DNA of 64,000 bases from Nonomuraea sp. SBT364 (GCF_001083785.1 NZ_LAVL01000038.1:1-64000); one strand, 5' to 3'. Counted from the first letter of the stretch, positions 1-11,055 are shown. Notes: a model not told the origin generated them from the sequence alone. Translations and numbers: made by a program.

Positions 1-2
1 CC

Positions 3-473
3 TCCCCGCCGGCCTCCCCGACCGCCTCCCCGCCGGGTCCGGAACAGTCGGCGGGCGAGGCCTCGGTGCCCGCCGCGCTGCGGTTCACCGCCCCGACGCT
101 GGATGGCCGGACCTTTCGGGGAGAGAGCCTGGCGGGCAGGCCCGTCGCCTTCTGGTTCTGGGCGCCGTGGTGTCCCAAGTGCCTGTCGGACGCGCCCGCC
201 GTCAAGGCGGCGGCCGCCCGGCATGGTGATGTCGCGTTCGTCGGAGTTGCCGGCCTGGACACCGAGGCGGCGATGCAGGAGTTCGTCCAGCGCACCGGAA
301 CCGGAGATCTCGTGCACCTGTCCGACACCGAAGGCGCGGTGTGGACGAAGCTCGGCGTCAGCGAGCAGTCCACCTTCGTGTTCGTGAAACCGGACGGCTC
401 CGCGGAGAAGGTCTCCGGCCCGCTCGGCCGGGACGGGCTGGAGGAGCACCTGCGCACACTGGCCGCCCGGTAG
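3..473 (+). CDS. TlpA/redoxin-like thioredoxin-fold protein, 5' end outside window
   Basis: The frame is already open at the window edge, so the N-terminus (probably a signal peptide or lipobox) is missing. About 20 Pro/Ser/Ala-rich residues form a linker, followed by a thioredoxin fold with the redox motif WAPWCPKC and the strand STFVFVKPDG. Proteins of this type are extracytoplasmic thiol-disulfide exchangers. The next gene, 7 bp downstream, is CcdA-like and would supply electrons across the membrane, so the two probably form a redox pair. A first in-frame GTG inside the window lies at 66 but is unlikely to be the true start because the linker is open upstream of it. Confidence 0.8.
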   Translation, partial: SPPASPTASPPGPEQSAGEASVPAALRFTAPTLDGRTFRGESLAGRPVAFWFWAPWCPKCLSDAPAVKAAAARHGDVAFVGVAGLDTEAAMQEFVQRTGTGDLVHLSDTEGAVWTKLGVSEQSTFVFVKPDGSAEKVSGPLGRDGLEEHLRTLAAR

Positions 474-480
474 CCGAGTC

Positions 481-1341
481 GTGTCCTCCCTCGGTACGGG
501 CCTGTCCGAGGCGCCGCTGGCCCTGGCGCTCACCGCCGGGATGGTGGCCGCGTTCAATCCGTGCGGTTTCGCCATGTTGCCGGCCTACCTCACCTTGCTG
601 ATCAACAGCCGGGGAGCCGGCCCCGTCCGCCGGGCGCTGATCCTGGCAGCCGCCATGACCGCCGGATTCGTCACGGTCTTCGGCCTGTTCGGACTGGTCG
701 TGACTGTGCTGGCGGTGTCGGTGGGCCGCCACCTGCCGTGGGTGACGCTGGTCATCGGGGCGATTCTGGTCGGGCTGGGCCTGTGGTTGCTGTCAGGGCG
801 GGAGCTGGTGCTGCGCCTGCCGGGCCTTGCCACCGGCCGCCCCGCCACCTCAGCGCTGTCGCTGTACGGCTACGGCCTGTCATACGCGGTGGCCTCCTTG
901 TCGTGCACGGCCGGGCCGTTCCTGGCGGTCACTTCGGCCGCACTGTCCGGCGGCGGAGTGAGCGGCGGAGTGGCGGCCTTCACCGCCTACGCGCTGGGCA
1001 TGGGTTTGATCGTCGCCATCTTGTCGCTGGCGGTGGCGCTCGCCCGTGCCGCCATCGTGGCCCGGTTGCGGCGTCTGCTGCCGTACGTGTCCAGGGCCAG
1101 TGGCGGCCTGCTCGTCCTCGCGGGCCTGTACGTCCTGTATTACGGCTGGTACGAGCTACGCGTCTTCGCGGGCCAGGACGCGCGCGATCCGATCGTGGGC
1201 GCGGTGACCGCCGTGCAGTCGACCGTCGCGGGCTGGGTGGCCGGGCTCGGCCCGGGATGGCTCACGCTCTCGCTTCTCCTCCTGCTCGCCCTGGTGACGC
1301 TGGTCGTGCGCCTGGCACGTGGCCGCGACGAAGCCCGCTGA
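481..1341 (+). CDS. CcdA/DsbD-type transmembrane thiol-disulfide carrier
   Basis: This is a 286-residue, very hydrophobic protein with about six membrane helices. The CcdA/DsbD-beta hallmark NPCGFAMLP lies near residue 27 and the partner cysteine near residue 140 in SLSCTAGP. The family carries reducing equivalents from cytoplasmic thioredoxin to outward-facing thioredoxin-like proteins. The GTG start follows the thioredoxin-like gene by 7 bp. The same pairing (thioredoxin-like plus CcdA) recurs inside the transposon at 39060-40621, but the sequences are clearly diverged, so it is not a recent duplicate. Confidence 0.88.
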   Translation: MSSLGTGLSEAPLALALTAGMVAAFNPCGFAMLPAYLTLLINSRGAGPVRRALILAAAMTAGFVTVFGLFGLVVTVLAVSVGRHLPWVTLVIGAILVGLGLWLLSGRELVLRLPGLATGRPATSALSLYGYGLSYAVASLSCTAGPFLAVTSAALSGGGVSGGVAAFTAYALGMGLIVAILSLAVALARAAIVARLRRLLPYVSRASGGLLVLAGLYVLYYGWYELRVFAGQDARDPIVGAVTAVQSTVAGWVAGLGPGWLTLSLLLLLALVTLVVRLARGRDEAR

Positions 1342-1513
1342 AGACCTGTCCCGATCCTGCCTGTGGCCCTTACCAGATGCACGTGTTCTGGGCGTGCACT
1401 ACCCGTGGGACGGCAGCGACGGCCTGGCGCTGGGCGAGCGCATCGCCGGGCAGGTCCTCACCACCAAGCTGACCCCGCTGCCCAGCACGCCGCTGAAGGC
1501 CCCCGCACGCTGA
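1319..1513 (+). CDS. possible small or remnant open frame, unknown
   Basis: A 64-codon frame overlaps the end of the CcdA-like gene by 23 bp. Its second half (residues 20-45, including VLGVHYPWDGSDG and LALGERIAGQVL) reads like real protein and may be the C-terminal remnant of a larger enzyme; I cannot name the family. The first 20 residues look random. No clear ribosome binding site is seen. Confidence 0.25.
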   Translation: MAATKPAEDLSRSCLWPLPDARVLGVHYPWDGSDGLALGERIAGQVLTTKLTPLPSTPLKAPAR

Positions 1514-1609
1514 GCAAGCCGTAGATCAGTTGCTCACTCGGCGAGTTCTCCGTGCACCCACCGGCGCCAACGAAGATCGGGGACCCGCCGAGCGGCAGCC
1601 GGCTGACGG

Positions 1610-2284
1610 TCAGCCGAGGACGAACGGCAGCCTCGCCGCCGACGCGCCCAGCCCGGCCGTCTCCGCGCCGGTCGGGGCGCGCCGCCCGGTGCCGACCAGC
1701 AACGCGTCCCTGTCGGAGAACGACGCGGGGAACGCGGTTCCGGCGATCTTCTCCAGCAGCTCACGGGACAGGGCGAGCCCTTCCTCCGGCGGCTCCGCCG
1801 CGTCCGGTAGGTGCGCGATCAGGTCGAGGTGGTGCAGCGTCCACTCCAGGACGTAGGCGGTGAGATAGTCGCCCGCGGTGAGAACCACGTCGCGGGTGCC
1901 GACCCGCAGCCGAGGGTCGGCGAGCCCGGCGGCCCGGCCCGCGGCGGAGCCGACGTCGTCGAGATGGAACTTCAGCAGCCGGGGTTCCTCGTACGCGGCG
2001 GCCAGCCGGACGACCAGCGCGTCGAGCGGGTCGTCGCCGGTCGGGGGAGTGCGGGAGACCTCCCAGTAGGTCACCGCGTCGCGGGTCGGCTCCGTGTCGG
2101 CCGGGGTCACCAGGGTGATCAGGACGTCCTGGGCGTCGATGACGAGGTGGCACACCAGATCCCGCACCAGCCAGCCGGCGCAGCCGGACGGCCGCGCGAA
2201 GTCCTCGTCGGGAAGCTCGGCGACCGCCGTGCGCAACGCCGCCCATGACCGGGTGAAAGGCTCCACCTCGCCACGGTAACCCAA
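1610..2284 (-). CDS. maleylpyruvate isomerase/DinB-like mycothiol-type protein
   Basis: This 224-residue protein has the N-terminal four-helix DinB-like fold of the mycothiol-dependent maleylpyruvate isomerase (MDMPI) family. Candidate metal ligands are His in LVCHLVIDAQD (about residue 47) and the EWTLHHLDL motif (about residue 150), matching the usual H-E-H arrangement. Members use mycothiol as cofactor or serve as uncharacterised thiol transferases. The start could be TTG at 2284 or GTG at 2266; neither has a strong ribosome binding site. The substrate cannot be deduced. Confidence 0.75.
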   Translation of the reverse strand: MGYRGEVEPFTRSWAALRTAVAELPDEDFARPSGCAGWLVRDLVCHLVIDAQDVLITLVTPADTEPTRDAVTYWEVSRTPPTGDDPLDALVVRLAAAYEEPRLLKFHLDDVGSAAGRAAGLADPRLRVGTRDVVLTAGDYLTAYVLEWTLHHLDLIAHLPDAAEPPEEGLALSRELLEKIAGTAFPASFSDRDALLVGTGRRAPTGAETAGLGASAARLPFVLG

Positions 2285-2304
2285 TGATCACCCAGGCGGT
2301 TTCC

Positions 2305-4689
<2,385 letters not shown>

Positions 4690-4828
4690 GGTCTCTCCAT
4701 CTGTTCGCTGGGTCGCCTTCGCGGTCGTGCCGGGATCGATCTGACCAGCTTCGAGCGTATGTCTCAGGTGCCGCGCATCGTCCGCCCGGGGACGTTATCA
4801 CCACGGGCGCTGCCAGATACTTCGCAGG

Positions 4829-5239
4829 TCAGCGCAGTTCGTTGATGCGGATGAGGTTGCCCGCGGGATCGCGGAAGGCGCAGTCGCGGGCTCCCCACGG
4901 CTGCTCGGCCGGCTCCTGGACGACGTCGGCGCCGCCTGCCTGCACGCGCTTGAAGGTGTCGTCGAGGTCGGTGGTGGCCAGGGTGATGCCGGCGTAGACG
5001 CCCTTGTCCATCAGGCTGGCGACGGCGCGCCGCTCGTCGTCGGAGACGCTCGGGTCGATGGCCGGCGGCTCCAGGACGATGGACGTGCCGGGCTGGCCCG
5101 CGGGGCCGACCGTGATCCAGCGCATCCCCTCGTTCCCGACGTCGGCGCGGACCTCGAAGCCGAGGACGTCGCGGTAGAACGCCAGGGAGGCGTCCGGGTC
5201 GTCATGGGGGAGGAAGGTCGAGTGAATGGTGATGTCCAT
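4829..5239 (-). CDS. VOC/glyoxalase-like protein
   Basis: This 136-residue protein carries one vicinal-oxygen-chelate module, with the opening HSTFLPHDDPDASLAFYRDV and the closing FRDPAGNLIRINEL that are typical of glyoxalase/bleomycin-resistance folds. Reaction and ligand are unknown. It lies downstream of a TetR gene on the same strand with a gap of about 70 bp, so co-transcription is possible. Confidence 0.82.
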   Translation of the reverse strand: MDITIHSTFLPHDDPDASLAFYRDVLGFEVRADVGNEGMRWITVGPAGQPGTSIVLEPPAIDPSVSDDERRAVASLMDKGVYAGITLATTDLDDTFKRVQAGGADVVQEPAEQPWGARDCAFRDPAGNLIRINELR

Positions 5240-5309
5240 GGCGGCAACGCTAGGCGCCGCACCGGGACGGGGGCTTCTCCGATCCTGACCGATCCGGCAC
5301 CGGGCACGT

Positions 5310-5933
5310 TCAGCACTCGCGCAGCGCCGCGCGGGCCTGCGTGACGGACAGGGGCGGCGCGGGCAGGGGTCGCGCCGCGGCGGCGCGCAGGCCGTCCAGC
5401 GACAGCGCCAGGTGCCGCCGCCAGGCTCCCGGGGACACGGCGTGCGTGGCCTTGACGGTCGCCGCCACGCCCCAGATGACGAAGGCCAGGTCGGTGAGCG
5501 TGACGTCGTCCCGCAGGTCGCCGGCCCGCTGGGCGCGGTCGAGGATCTCGCGCATCAGGCCGTGCCCTCGGTCGCCCGCCGTCGCCGTCCGCGCGGCCAG
5601 GTCGTTGTAGCCGAGGTCGGCGGCCTGCAGCTCGCACACGCCGGTCAGGAACGCGACGAACCCCTCCCAGGCGTCGTCCGTCGCCACCGCCTGCTCGGCC
5701 AGGTCGGCCACTCGGGCCACCCGATCGGCGAAGACGGCCTCCACCAGGGCTTCGCGGGTGGGGAAGCGGTTGTAGAGCGTCCCGATGCTCAATCCGGCCG
5801 CCCGGGCGACCTCTTCGAGCGGCACGTCGAGCCCGCGATCCGCGAACAGCCGCCGGGCTGCCAGCAGGAGGCGTTCGCGGTTCAGCACGGCGTCCTTGCG
5901 CATACCGGTCAGCTTAGCTAACTTGAGGGCCAT
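5310..5933 (-). CDS. TetR/AcrR family repressor
   Basis: An N-terminal TetR helix-turn-helix is clear (RRLFADRGLDVPLEEVARAAGLSIGTLYNRF, given here only as positions about 20-52 of the long form). The start may be ATG 5933, inside the operator, or ATG 5903, which gives the usual short N-terminus before the first helix. It is divergent from the SDR gene at 5959 with only 25 bp between the outer starts. Repeated CTCAACTT half-sites fill that gap, so it very likely represses itself and the SDR. Confidence 0.85.
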   Translation of the reverse strand: MALKLAKLTGMRKDAVLNRERLLLAARRLFADRGLDVPLEEVARAAGLSIGTLYNRFPTREALVEAVFADRVARVADLAEQAVATDDAWEGFVAFLTGVCELQAADLGYNDLAARTATAGDRGHGLMREILDRAQRAGDLRDDVTLTDLAFVIWGVAATVKATHAVSPGAWRRHLALSLDGLRAAAARPLPAPPLSVTQARAALREC

Positions 5934-5958
5934 CTCAACTTGAGGAGGACCTCAACTT
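5920..5958. promoter_or_regulatory. TetR operator with repeated TTGAGG/CCTCAA half-sites
   Basis: AACTTGAGG at 5920-5928 faces CCTCAACTT at 5950-5958. Between them lies CTCAACTTGAG (5934-5944), a palindrome around one central base. TTGAGG-AGGA-CCTCAA (5940-5955) is a second dyad. The array covers the start regions of both divergent genes and the GGAGG site of the SDR. Confidence 0.65.
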
Positions 5959-6747
5959 ATGGCCCGGACCATTGTGATCACCGGCGGCACGAGCGGCATC
6001 GGCCTGGCGCTCGCCCGCCACCACACCGGACGCGGCGACCGGGTCGTGGCCGTGGGGAGCGGCGAAGCGGGCGGCCGCCGCCTGCGCGCGGAGGTGCCGG
6101 AGGCCACGTTCGTCAGGGCCGACCTGAGCTCCGTCCGCCAGACCCGCGAACTGGTGGCCCGGCTATGCGCCACGTACCCGGTGATCGACGCGCTGGTGCT
6201 CGCCGCGTTCCGCTTCAACCCGGCACGGGTGGAGACCGGGGAGGGGTTCGAGCACACCTTCGCCCTGTACGTGCTCAACCGCTGGCTCATGGCCGAAGGG
6301 CTGCGCGGCCCGCTGGAGAACGCCCCCGAACCGGTGATCGTCAACCTGTGCGGCGCCGGGCGGGGCGGCCGCATCCACTGGGACGACCTCCAGCTCGAGA
6401 ACGGCTACCGGGGACTCACCGCGACCATGCAGGGCGCCAGGGCCAGTGAACTGCTGGGGGCGGCCCACGTCTCCACACGGACGAAGTACGTGCTCTACAA
6501 CCCGGTGTTCGTGGCGACCGGGCTGCACGAGCCCTTCAGGCAGCCGTTGCGCGCTCTCGTCAGGGTGGCGTCGGCGGCGTTCGCCCAGCCGGTGCGCAAG
6601 GCCGTGCCGCCGATCGCCGCGCTCGTCGACCGGCCGCCGGCCGCGCCGCTCACGGCCTGGAAGAAGGGCGAGCCCGTCGGCCTCACCGTGGACCGGGCGC
6701 AGGCGCGCCGCTTCGAACAGACCGTCCGCGCGATGGTCAGAGCTTGA
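5959..6747 (+). CDS. short-chain dehydrogenase/reductase-like protein
   Basis: The 262-residue protein begins with a Rossmann fold: TGGTSGIG at residues 9-16, then a basic strand after beta-2. An NLCGAG segment stands where the catalytic serine strand usually is, and no clear YxxxK is visible, so it may be an atypical or non-catalytic SDR. A GAGGAGG site precedes the ATG. It is divergently controlled with the TetR gene, which suggests the TetR ligand is its substrate or product. Its end overlaps the convergent endonuclease/phosphatase gene by 11 bp. Confidence 0.78.
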   Translation: MARTIVITGGTSGIGLALARHHTGRGDRVVAVGSGEAGGRRLRAEVPEATFVRADLSSVRQTRELVARLCATYPVIDALVLAAFRFNPARVETGEGFEHTFALYVLNRWLMAEGLRGPLENAPEPVIVNLCGAGRGGRIHWDDLQLENGYRGLTATMQGARASELLGAAHVSTRTKYVLYNPVFVATGLHEPFRQPLRALVRVASAAFAQPVRKAVPPIAALVDRPPAAPLTAWKKGEPVGLTVDRAQARRFEQTVRAMVRA

Positions 6748-7675
6748 CGCGGGCCGCGACCGGCAGGTGGTCGCTGCCGGTCGCGGGCAGGGTCCACGTG
6801 GCGACGGGCGCCACCGCGCGGGTCATGACGTGGTCGATCCTGGCGACGGGGAAGGCGGCGGGCCAGCTGAAGCCGAACCCCTCGTCCGCCGGGGTCATCC
6901 GGGAGGTGAGCGGGACCAGGCCGCGGTCGTCGAGGGTGCCGTTGAAGTCGCCGAGCAGCACGACCCTGTCCAGTTCCTCGGCGTCGAGGGCCGCGCCCAG
7001 CGCGGCGGCGCTCTCGTCCCGCCATCCGGTGCCGAAGCCGTCCGGCAGCCGGATGCGGACCGACGGCAGGTGGGCGACGTACACGGCCAGGTCACCCGAC
7101 GGCGTCCGCACGGTGGCCCGCATCCCGCGGCTCCAGTCGCCCCGGACTCCCGCCGGCCTGATGTCCACCGGCCGGGAGCCCGCGAGGGGATACCTGGACC
7201 AGAGCCCGACGGTGCCCACGACGGCGTGGTGGGGATGGCCGGGCGTCAGCGCGGCCCGGTAGACGGCCAGGGCGCCGGGCATCAGTTCCTCCACGGCGAT
7301 GAGGTCGGCTCCCGCCCGGGCCAGGGCGCGGGCGGTTCCTCCCGGATCGGGGTTCTCGTCGCTGACGTTGTGCTGGACCACGGTCAGGTCGTACGCCTCC
7401 CGATCGGCGGGCAGCCACCGTGCGCCGAACAGGACGACCCAGACCAGCGCGGGCAGTGTCGACGCCACCAGCGCGACCGCCGAGCGCCGTAACAGGGCCA
7501 GGACCACCACCGCCGCAACCGCCAGGCCGCCCCAGGGCAGGAAGGTCTCCAGCAGACTGCCGAGATTGCCCGCGCTGTTGGGCACGACCCGGGGGAACGC
7601 CAGCAGCCCCGCCGCCAGCACGGCAGCCGCCGCGAGAACCCGCCCGCGCCGCCTCGGCCGATCTTCGATGCTCAT
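6737..7675 (-). CDS. membrane-anchored endonuclease/exonuclease/phosphatase family protein
   Basis: This 312-residue protein has three hydrophobic helices in its first about 110 residues. An EEP-fold domain follows, with VQHNVSDENPDPG, the acidic residue in DLIAVEEL, LLGDFNGTLDD and the terminal GSDHLPV motif. These match the metal and catalytic Asn/Asp/His positions of the family. Actinobacterial members with this layout are probably outward-facing phosphodiesterases; the substrate is unknown. Confidence 0.83.
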   Translation of the reverse strand: MSIEDRPRRRGRVLAAAAVLAAGLLAFPRVVPNSAGNLGSLLETFLPWGGLAVAAVVVLALLRRSAVALVASTLPALVWVVLFGARWLPADREAYDLTVVQHNVSDENPDPGGTARALARAGADLIAVEELMPGALAVYRAALTPGHPHHAVVGTVGLWSRYPLAGSRPVDIRPAGVRGDWSRGMRATVRTPSGDLAVYVAHLPSVRIRLPDGFGTGWRDESAAALGAALDAEELDRVVLLGDFNGTLDDRGLVPLTSRMTPADEGFGFSWPAAFPVARIDHVMTRAVAPVATWTLPATGSDHLPVAARVKL

Positions 7676-7723
7676 ACGCCGACCGTACGGAATCCGCAGT
7701 GGATTTCTTTGTGATACTAACCT

Positions 7724-7740
7724 GGTTCCGGTAGGGAACC
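7724..7740. promoter_or_regulatory. dyad upstream of the HxlR-peroxiredoxin gene
   Basis: GGTTCC (7724-7729) and GGAACC (7735-7740) form a perfect 6-bp inverted repeat separated by GGTAG. It lies about 48 bp before the GTG start and between divergent genes. A binding site for the HxlR protein itself is the simplest reading. Confidence 0.5.
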
Positions 7741-7787
7741 TGCGGGTCGGCGCCGCTCAGCACGGGATCAACGGCAAGGAGACGGCT

Positions 7788-8687
7788 GTGGCACGGGAGT
7801 TGCGGGAGCAGGACGCCGTCTGCGCGATCGCGCAGGGCGCGGCCGTGGTCGGGGAGTGGTGGAGCCTGCTCATCGTCCGGGAGGTCATCCGCGGCCGGCG
7901 CCGTTTCGACGACCTGCAGGCGGAGCTGGGCATCTCACGCCGGGTGCTCGCCGAACGGCTCAAGCACCTGCTCGACCACGGCGTACTGGAGCGCCGTCCC
8001 TATCACCAGCGGCCGACCCGGTACGAGTATCTCCTGACCGACGCCGGCCGCGCGCTGGCGCCCGTGCTGATCGGCCTGCAGGACTGGGCCGACCGCTTCG
8101 TCCTGGGCGATGGCACCCTCACCGGCGGCGCCGGGCCCGACAGCCCCGAGACCGAGCGGCTGCACGCGCTGATCGGCTCGGGCGTGCCCGGCCCGCTGCG
8201 CCTGCCCTCGGCCGGCGGAGGCGACCTGGACGTGGTGGCCGGCGACGCGCCCGTCACCGTCATCTTCACCTACCCGGCGACCGGCGCCCCCGGCCCGCTG
8301 CCGGCGAACTGGTCGCAGATCCCCGGCACGGCCGGCTGCACGCTGGAGAACCGGCTGTTCCGCGCCTCCGCCCCGGCCTTCGCCGGGGCCGGGGTCGCCC
8401 TGCGCGGGGTGAGCACCCAGCGTCCGGACGAGCAACAGGCGTTCGCCGAAGCGGAGGACATCCCCTTCCCTCTTCTCTCCGACGTGGATCTGGCCCTGTG
8501 TGCGGCGCTGCGCCTGCCCACCTTCCGCGCCGGACAGACCCTGCGCCTCAAACGGGCCGTCGTCATCGTCGACGCCGACCGGACGATCCACCACGTCCTC
8601 TACCCGATCACCGACATTCCCGCCGCGGTCGACGAAGCCCTGCGTCTCGGCGCGCAACTGGCCCTGCGTCTTCCGCGTACGGGCTGA
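7788..8687 (+). CDS. HxlR winged-helix regulator fused to a peroxiredoxin-like domain
   Basis: The GTG start at 7788 has an AAGGAG site 6 bp upstream. Residues about 5-100 are an HxlR winged helix (VGEWWSLLIVREVIRG, FDDLQAELGISRRVLAERL). Residues about 145-290 are a redoxin/AhpC-TSA-like domain: VTVIFTYPATGAPG, then PGTAGCTLENRLF with a single likely peroxidatic Cys, then FPLLSDVDLALC and a terminal RAVVIVDADRTI strand. HxlR proteins sense aldehydes, quinones or disulfide stress. Carrying its own thiol peroxidase domain suggests a one-protein redox sensor. The fusion is continuous with no frameshift. Confidence 0.85.
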   Translation: MARELREQDAVCAIAQGAAVVGEWWSLLIVREVIRGRRRFDDLQAELGISRRVLAERLKHLLDHGVLERRPYHQRPTRYEYLLTDAGRALAPVLIGLQDWADRFVLGDGTLTGGAGPDSPETERLHALIGSGVPGPLRLPSAGGGDLDVVAGDAPVTVIFTYPATGAPGPLPANWSQIPGTAGCTLENRLFRASAPAFAGAGVALRGVSTQRPDEQQAFAEAEDIPFPLLSDVDLALCAALRLPTFRAGQTLRLKRAVVIVDADRTIHHVLYPITDIPAAVDEALRLGAQLALRLPRTG

Positions 8688-8700
8688 GCGTGGGGGAGCA

Positions 8701-9528
8701 CTACAGCTCCGGAGCGCCCCACGAGGTGACGCGCACGACGTCGCCGACCGAGATCTTGCCGGGGCGGATCACCGCGAACCTGCTGCCGAACGCGACCCCG
8801 CCCCGGGCGGCCCGGCGATAGGTGGCGAGGGTGCGCAGCGGCTCCGGGCCGGCCTTCCGCCCGGTCTCCTGCTCGACCATGGTGACGGCGCAGCGGATGG
8901 CGAGCTTGGCGTGGCCGATCTCCGTCTCGCCGATGCCGACGCGGTGGGCGCGGTCCTCCGTGTGGGGCTCCTCCCAGCCGTCGACGACGATGTTGGGCCG
9001 GAAGCGGTTCATGGGCAGCGGGCCGGCGCCGCGCGCGGCGAGCTTGCCGTCGAGGAGGCCGAGCGTGGACCGGGACAGGACGAGCAGGGCGCTGCTGTCG
9101 GCGTATCCGGCGGTGCCGGGGGTGCTGCCGCTGGTGACGCGGTGGTGCTCGGGCGGCACGCGGACGAGCCGGCTGCTCCCGCCGAGCACCTGCGAGAGCC
9201 ATTCCGCGGCGGCCTCGCCCTGGTCGATGCCCAGGTAGCCGGTCCCGAACAGGTCCACGGGCCGCCGCTCGCCCGAGGTGTCCACGCGCAGGCGCAGGGT
9301 CTCGGTCCCGGGCGCGCGGAGGGTGAGCCGCTCGCCGTCGGCGCTGACGCCGGGCCGGATCAGGGCCATCCGCGGATCACGGCGCTGGGTGCGGAACACG
9401 CCCTGCTCGCTGACGACCATGAAACTGCGGTCGTGCGCGAGCCCGGCGGGCGTGAGCACCGCCTCGCCGGCGGACGTCCCGGCGCATCCCTTGATCGGGT
9501 AGTAGGTCAGCTCGCTGACGACGGCCAT
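8701..9528 (-). CDS. MOSC-domain protein (mARC/YcbX-like)
   Basis: The 275-residue protein starts at ATG 9528 with AGGAG upstream. An N-terminal MOSC beta-barrel (LTYYPIKGCAG, then GLAHDRSFMVV) is followed by the MOSC core with MNRFRPNIVV and IRCAVTMVEQETG. The conserved Cys of IRCAVT is the molybdenum-ligand position in mARC/YcbX proteins, so it probably binds Moco and reduces N-hydroxylated compounds. No partner reductase or Fe-S domain is fused here. Confidence 0.87.
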   Translation of the reverse strand: MAVVSELTYYPIKGCAGTSAGEAVLTPAGLAHDRSFMVVSEQGVFRTQRRDPRMALIRPGVSADGERLTLRAPGTETLRLRVDTSGERRPVDLFGTGYLGIDQGEAAAEWLSQVLGGSSRLVRVPPEHHRVTSGSTPGTAGYADSSALLVLSRSTLGLLDGKLAARGAGPLPMNRFRPNIVVDGWEEPHTEDRAHRVGIGETEIGHAKLAIRCAVTMVEQETGRKAGPEPLRTLATYRRAARGGVAFGSRFAVIRPGKISVGDVVRVTSWGAPEL

Positions 9529-9573
9529 GGCCGGCCCGCTCCTGATGATGTCCGGCAGGGCTGGGACATGGTG

Positions 9574-9612
9574 GGTTTCCCTTCCACACTGAGTGAATTC
9601 CAGAAGGAAACC
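9574..9612. promoter_or_regulatory. inverted repeat upstream of the MOSC gene
   Basis: GGTTTCC (9574-9580) and GGAAACC (9606-9612) are perfect inverted repeats 25 bp apart, flanked by further CTTC/GAAG symmetry. It sits between the MOSC start and the stop of the AHSA1-like gene on the same strand. It could be an operator or a weak terminator hairpin. Confidence 0.4.
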
Positions 9613-9635
9613 TACTACGGGCGGCGAACAGGCTG

Positions 9636-10064
9636 TCAACTCACCGCCTGCTCGCGTTCTGCCGTTTCACCCAGACGGCGGAACAGGTGCGCCCACCCGC
9701 CGCCGGTCTCCTCTTCGAGCGCGGCGGGCAGACCGCTGTGGCGCAGGGTGAGCTCGGTGCTGTCGCCGTCCGGGGTCAGGGTGACTTCGACCCGGGATGC
9801 CTCCGGCGGCAGGCCGGGCGCTCCCGGCGTGGCCTCCCAGGCGAAGGTGAAGACGAGACGTTCGTACGGCACGAGCTCGACGAACCGTCCGCGCATCACC
9901 GGGCATGGGCCCTCGTGCATCGCCACCCGCAAGGCACCGCCGGGGCGGGCGTCCAGCTCGGCCGTTCCCCACCATCGCGCCAGGCGTGCCGGGTCGGTGA
10001 AGAACCGCCAGACCGTCTCGGGCCGCGCCCGGATGCGCAACGTCTGCTCAATCGTCCTGCTCAC
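9636..10064 (-). CDS. SRPBCC/AHSA1-like protein
   Basis: The GTG start at 10064 has a GGAGGG site and overlaps the stop of the ArsR gene upstream by 4 bp. The 142-residue product has the START-like helix-grip fold (IRARPETVWRFFTDPARLARWW, residues about 10-31, then FVELVPYERLVFTFAWE). ArsR-AHSA1 pairs are very common in actinobacteria; the bound hydrophobic ligand is unknown. Confidence 0.82.
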   Translation of the reverse strand: MSRTIEQTLRIRARPETVWRFFTDPARLARWWGTAELDARPGGALRVAMHEGPCPVMRGRFVELVPYERLVFTFAWEATPGAPGLPPEASRVEVTLTPDGDSTELTLRHSGLPAALEEETGGGWAHLFRRLGETAEREQAVS

Positions 10065-10423
10065 AACGATCCCTCCCCGTCCTGGTCGCCGGTGTGCGCG
10101 CGTTCTTCCCGCTCGGCTTCGCGCTGGAGGCGGCCGAGCGAGGTGGACCACATGCTCTCCAGGAACGCCACCGCCTCGGCCAGCCCCTCGGGACGTAGCC
10201 GATAGAAGCGGCGATTGCCCACGCGGCGGACCTCGACGAGGCGGGCCGCGGCCAGCGTTCGCAGATGCTGGGACACCGCGGGGCGGCTGATCTCGGGGAA
10301 GCGCCCGGCGATCTCGCCCGCCGACACCTCGCGATCCCGCACCAGGACGAGGATGGCGCGGCGGGTCCGCCATGCCAGGAGACGACAATGCCCCGCGGCC
10401 GGAGAACCAGCGCTTGAACGCAC
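10061..10423 (-). CDS. ArsR-family winged-helix regulator
   Basis: A 120-residue wHTH protein (LLAWRTRRAILVLV, SAGEIAGRFPEISRPAVSQHLRTL). It has no CxC metal site, so it is the non-metal type that pairs with AHSA1-like proteins. The outermost start (10423) overlaps the divergent gene at 10372 by 52 bp. The family N-terminus begins near LLAWRTRR, so the real start may be a non-ATG codon about 45 bp further in. Confidence 0.8.
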   Translation of the reverse strand: MRSSAGSPAAGHCRLLAWRTRRAILVLVRDREVSAGEIAGRFPEISRPAVSQHLRTLAAARLVEVRRVGNRRFYRLRPEGLAEAVAFLESMWSTSLGRLQREAEREERAHTGDQDGEGSL

Positions 10424-10857
10424 TGGTCGGCCGTTGGCGTTCCCAGGGGCGCATCGCGGCCACCGCGACCGGCCCGGCGGTCGGCATCGCCGGGTCGGAC
10501 ACCTACGAGTGGCTGGCGGGCGAGCACTTCCTCATTCACCGGGTGGACGTACGCATGAACGATGAACACGTCGAGGTCATCGAGATGATCGGGCCCTACG
10601 ATCCGGCGAGCCGGACCTACCCGATGCGCTCCTTCGACAATCACGGCAACTTCCTCACCATGCGGGCAAGCGTCGACGACGACGGTGTCTGGACGTTCGC
10701 CGGTGAGACGGAGCGGGCGACGCTGGTGATCACCGACGACGGCGGCGCCATGACGGCCGCATGGGAGCGCACCGACGACGGCTCGAACTGGCGGCACTGG
10801 ATGGACATGAGCTTCACGAGGCACCAGGTCCAGGACCGGCTTCCGAAGGATCACTGA
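10372..10857 (+). CDS. DUF1579-like protein
   Basis: This 161-residue protein opens with LNALVGRWRSQG, then SDTYEWLAGEHFLIHRVD and MIGPYDPASRTYPMRSFDNHG, the pattern of DUF1579-type beta-barrel proteins of unknown function. The ATG lies head-to-head with the ArsR gene. It may be controlled by that regulator. Confidence 0.72.
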   Translation: MPGDDNAPRPENQRLNALVGRWRSQGRIAATATGPAVGIAGSDTYEWLAGEHFLIHRVDVRMNDEHVEVIEMIGPYDPASRTYPMRSFDNHGNFLTMRASVDDDGVWTFAGETERATLVITDDGGAMTAAWERTDDGSNWRHWMDMSFTRHQVQDRLPKDH

Positions 10858-11055
10858 TCGTCGAGCCGGGAATCACCTGGACGAACCGCTTGGCGCACCA
10901 TCCGGTCCCGGTGTTCCTCAGGCGTGCGGCCTCAGGCCGTGCGGGTGGTGCGCCTCCCGACGAGAGCCGTGACACCGAGGGTGTTGTGAGGTGGACCAGG
11001 CGTTGATGGCCGCCCGGGTACGTGCGAGGGTGGGCGGCGACGGAAGGGTTGAGCG

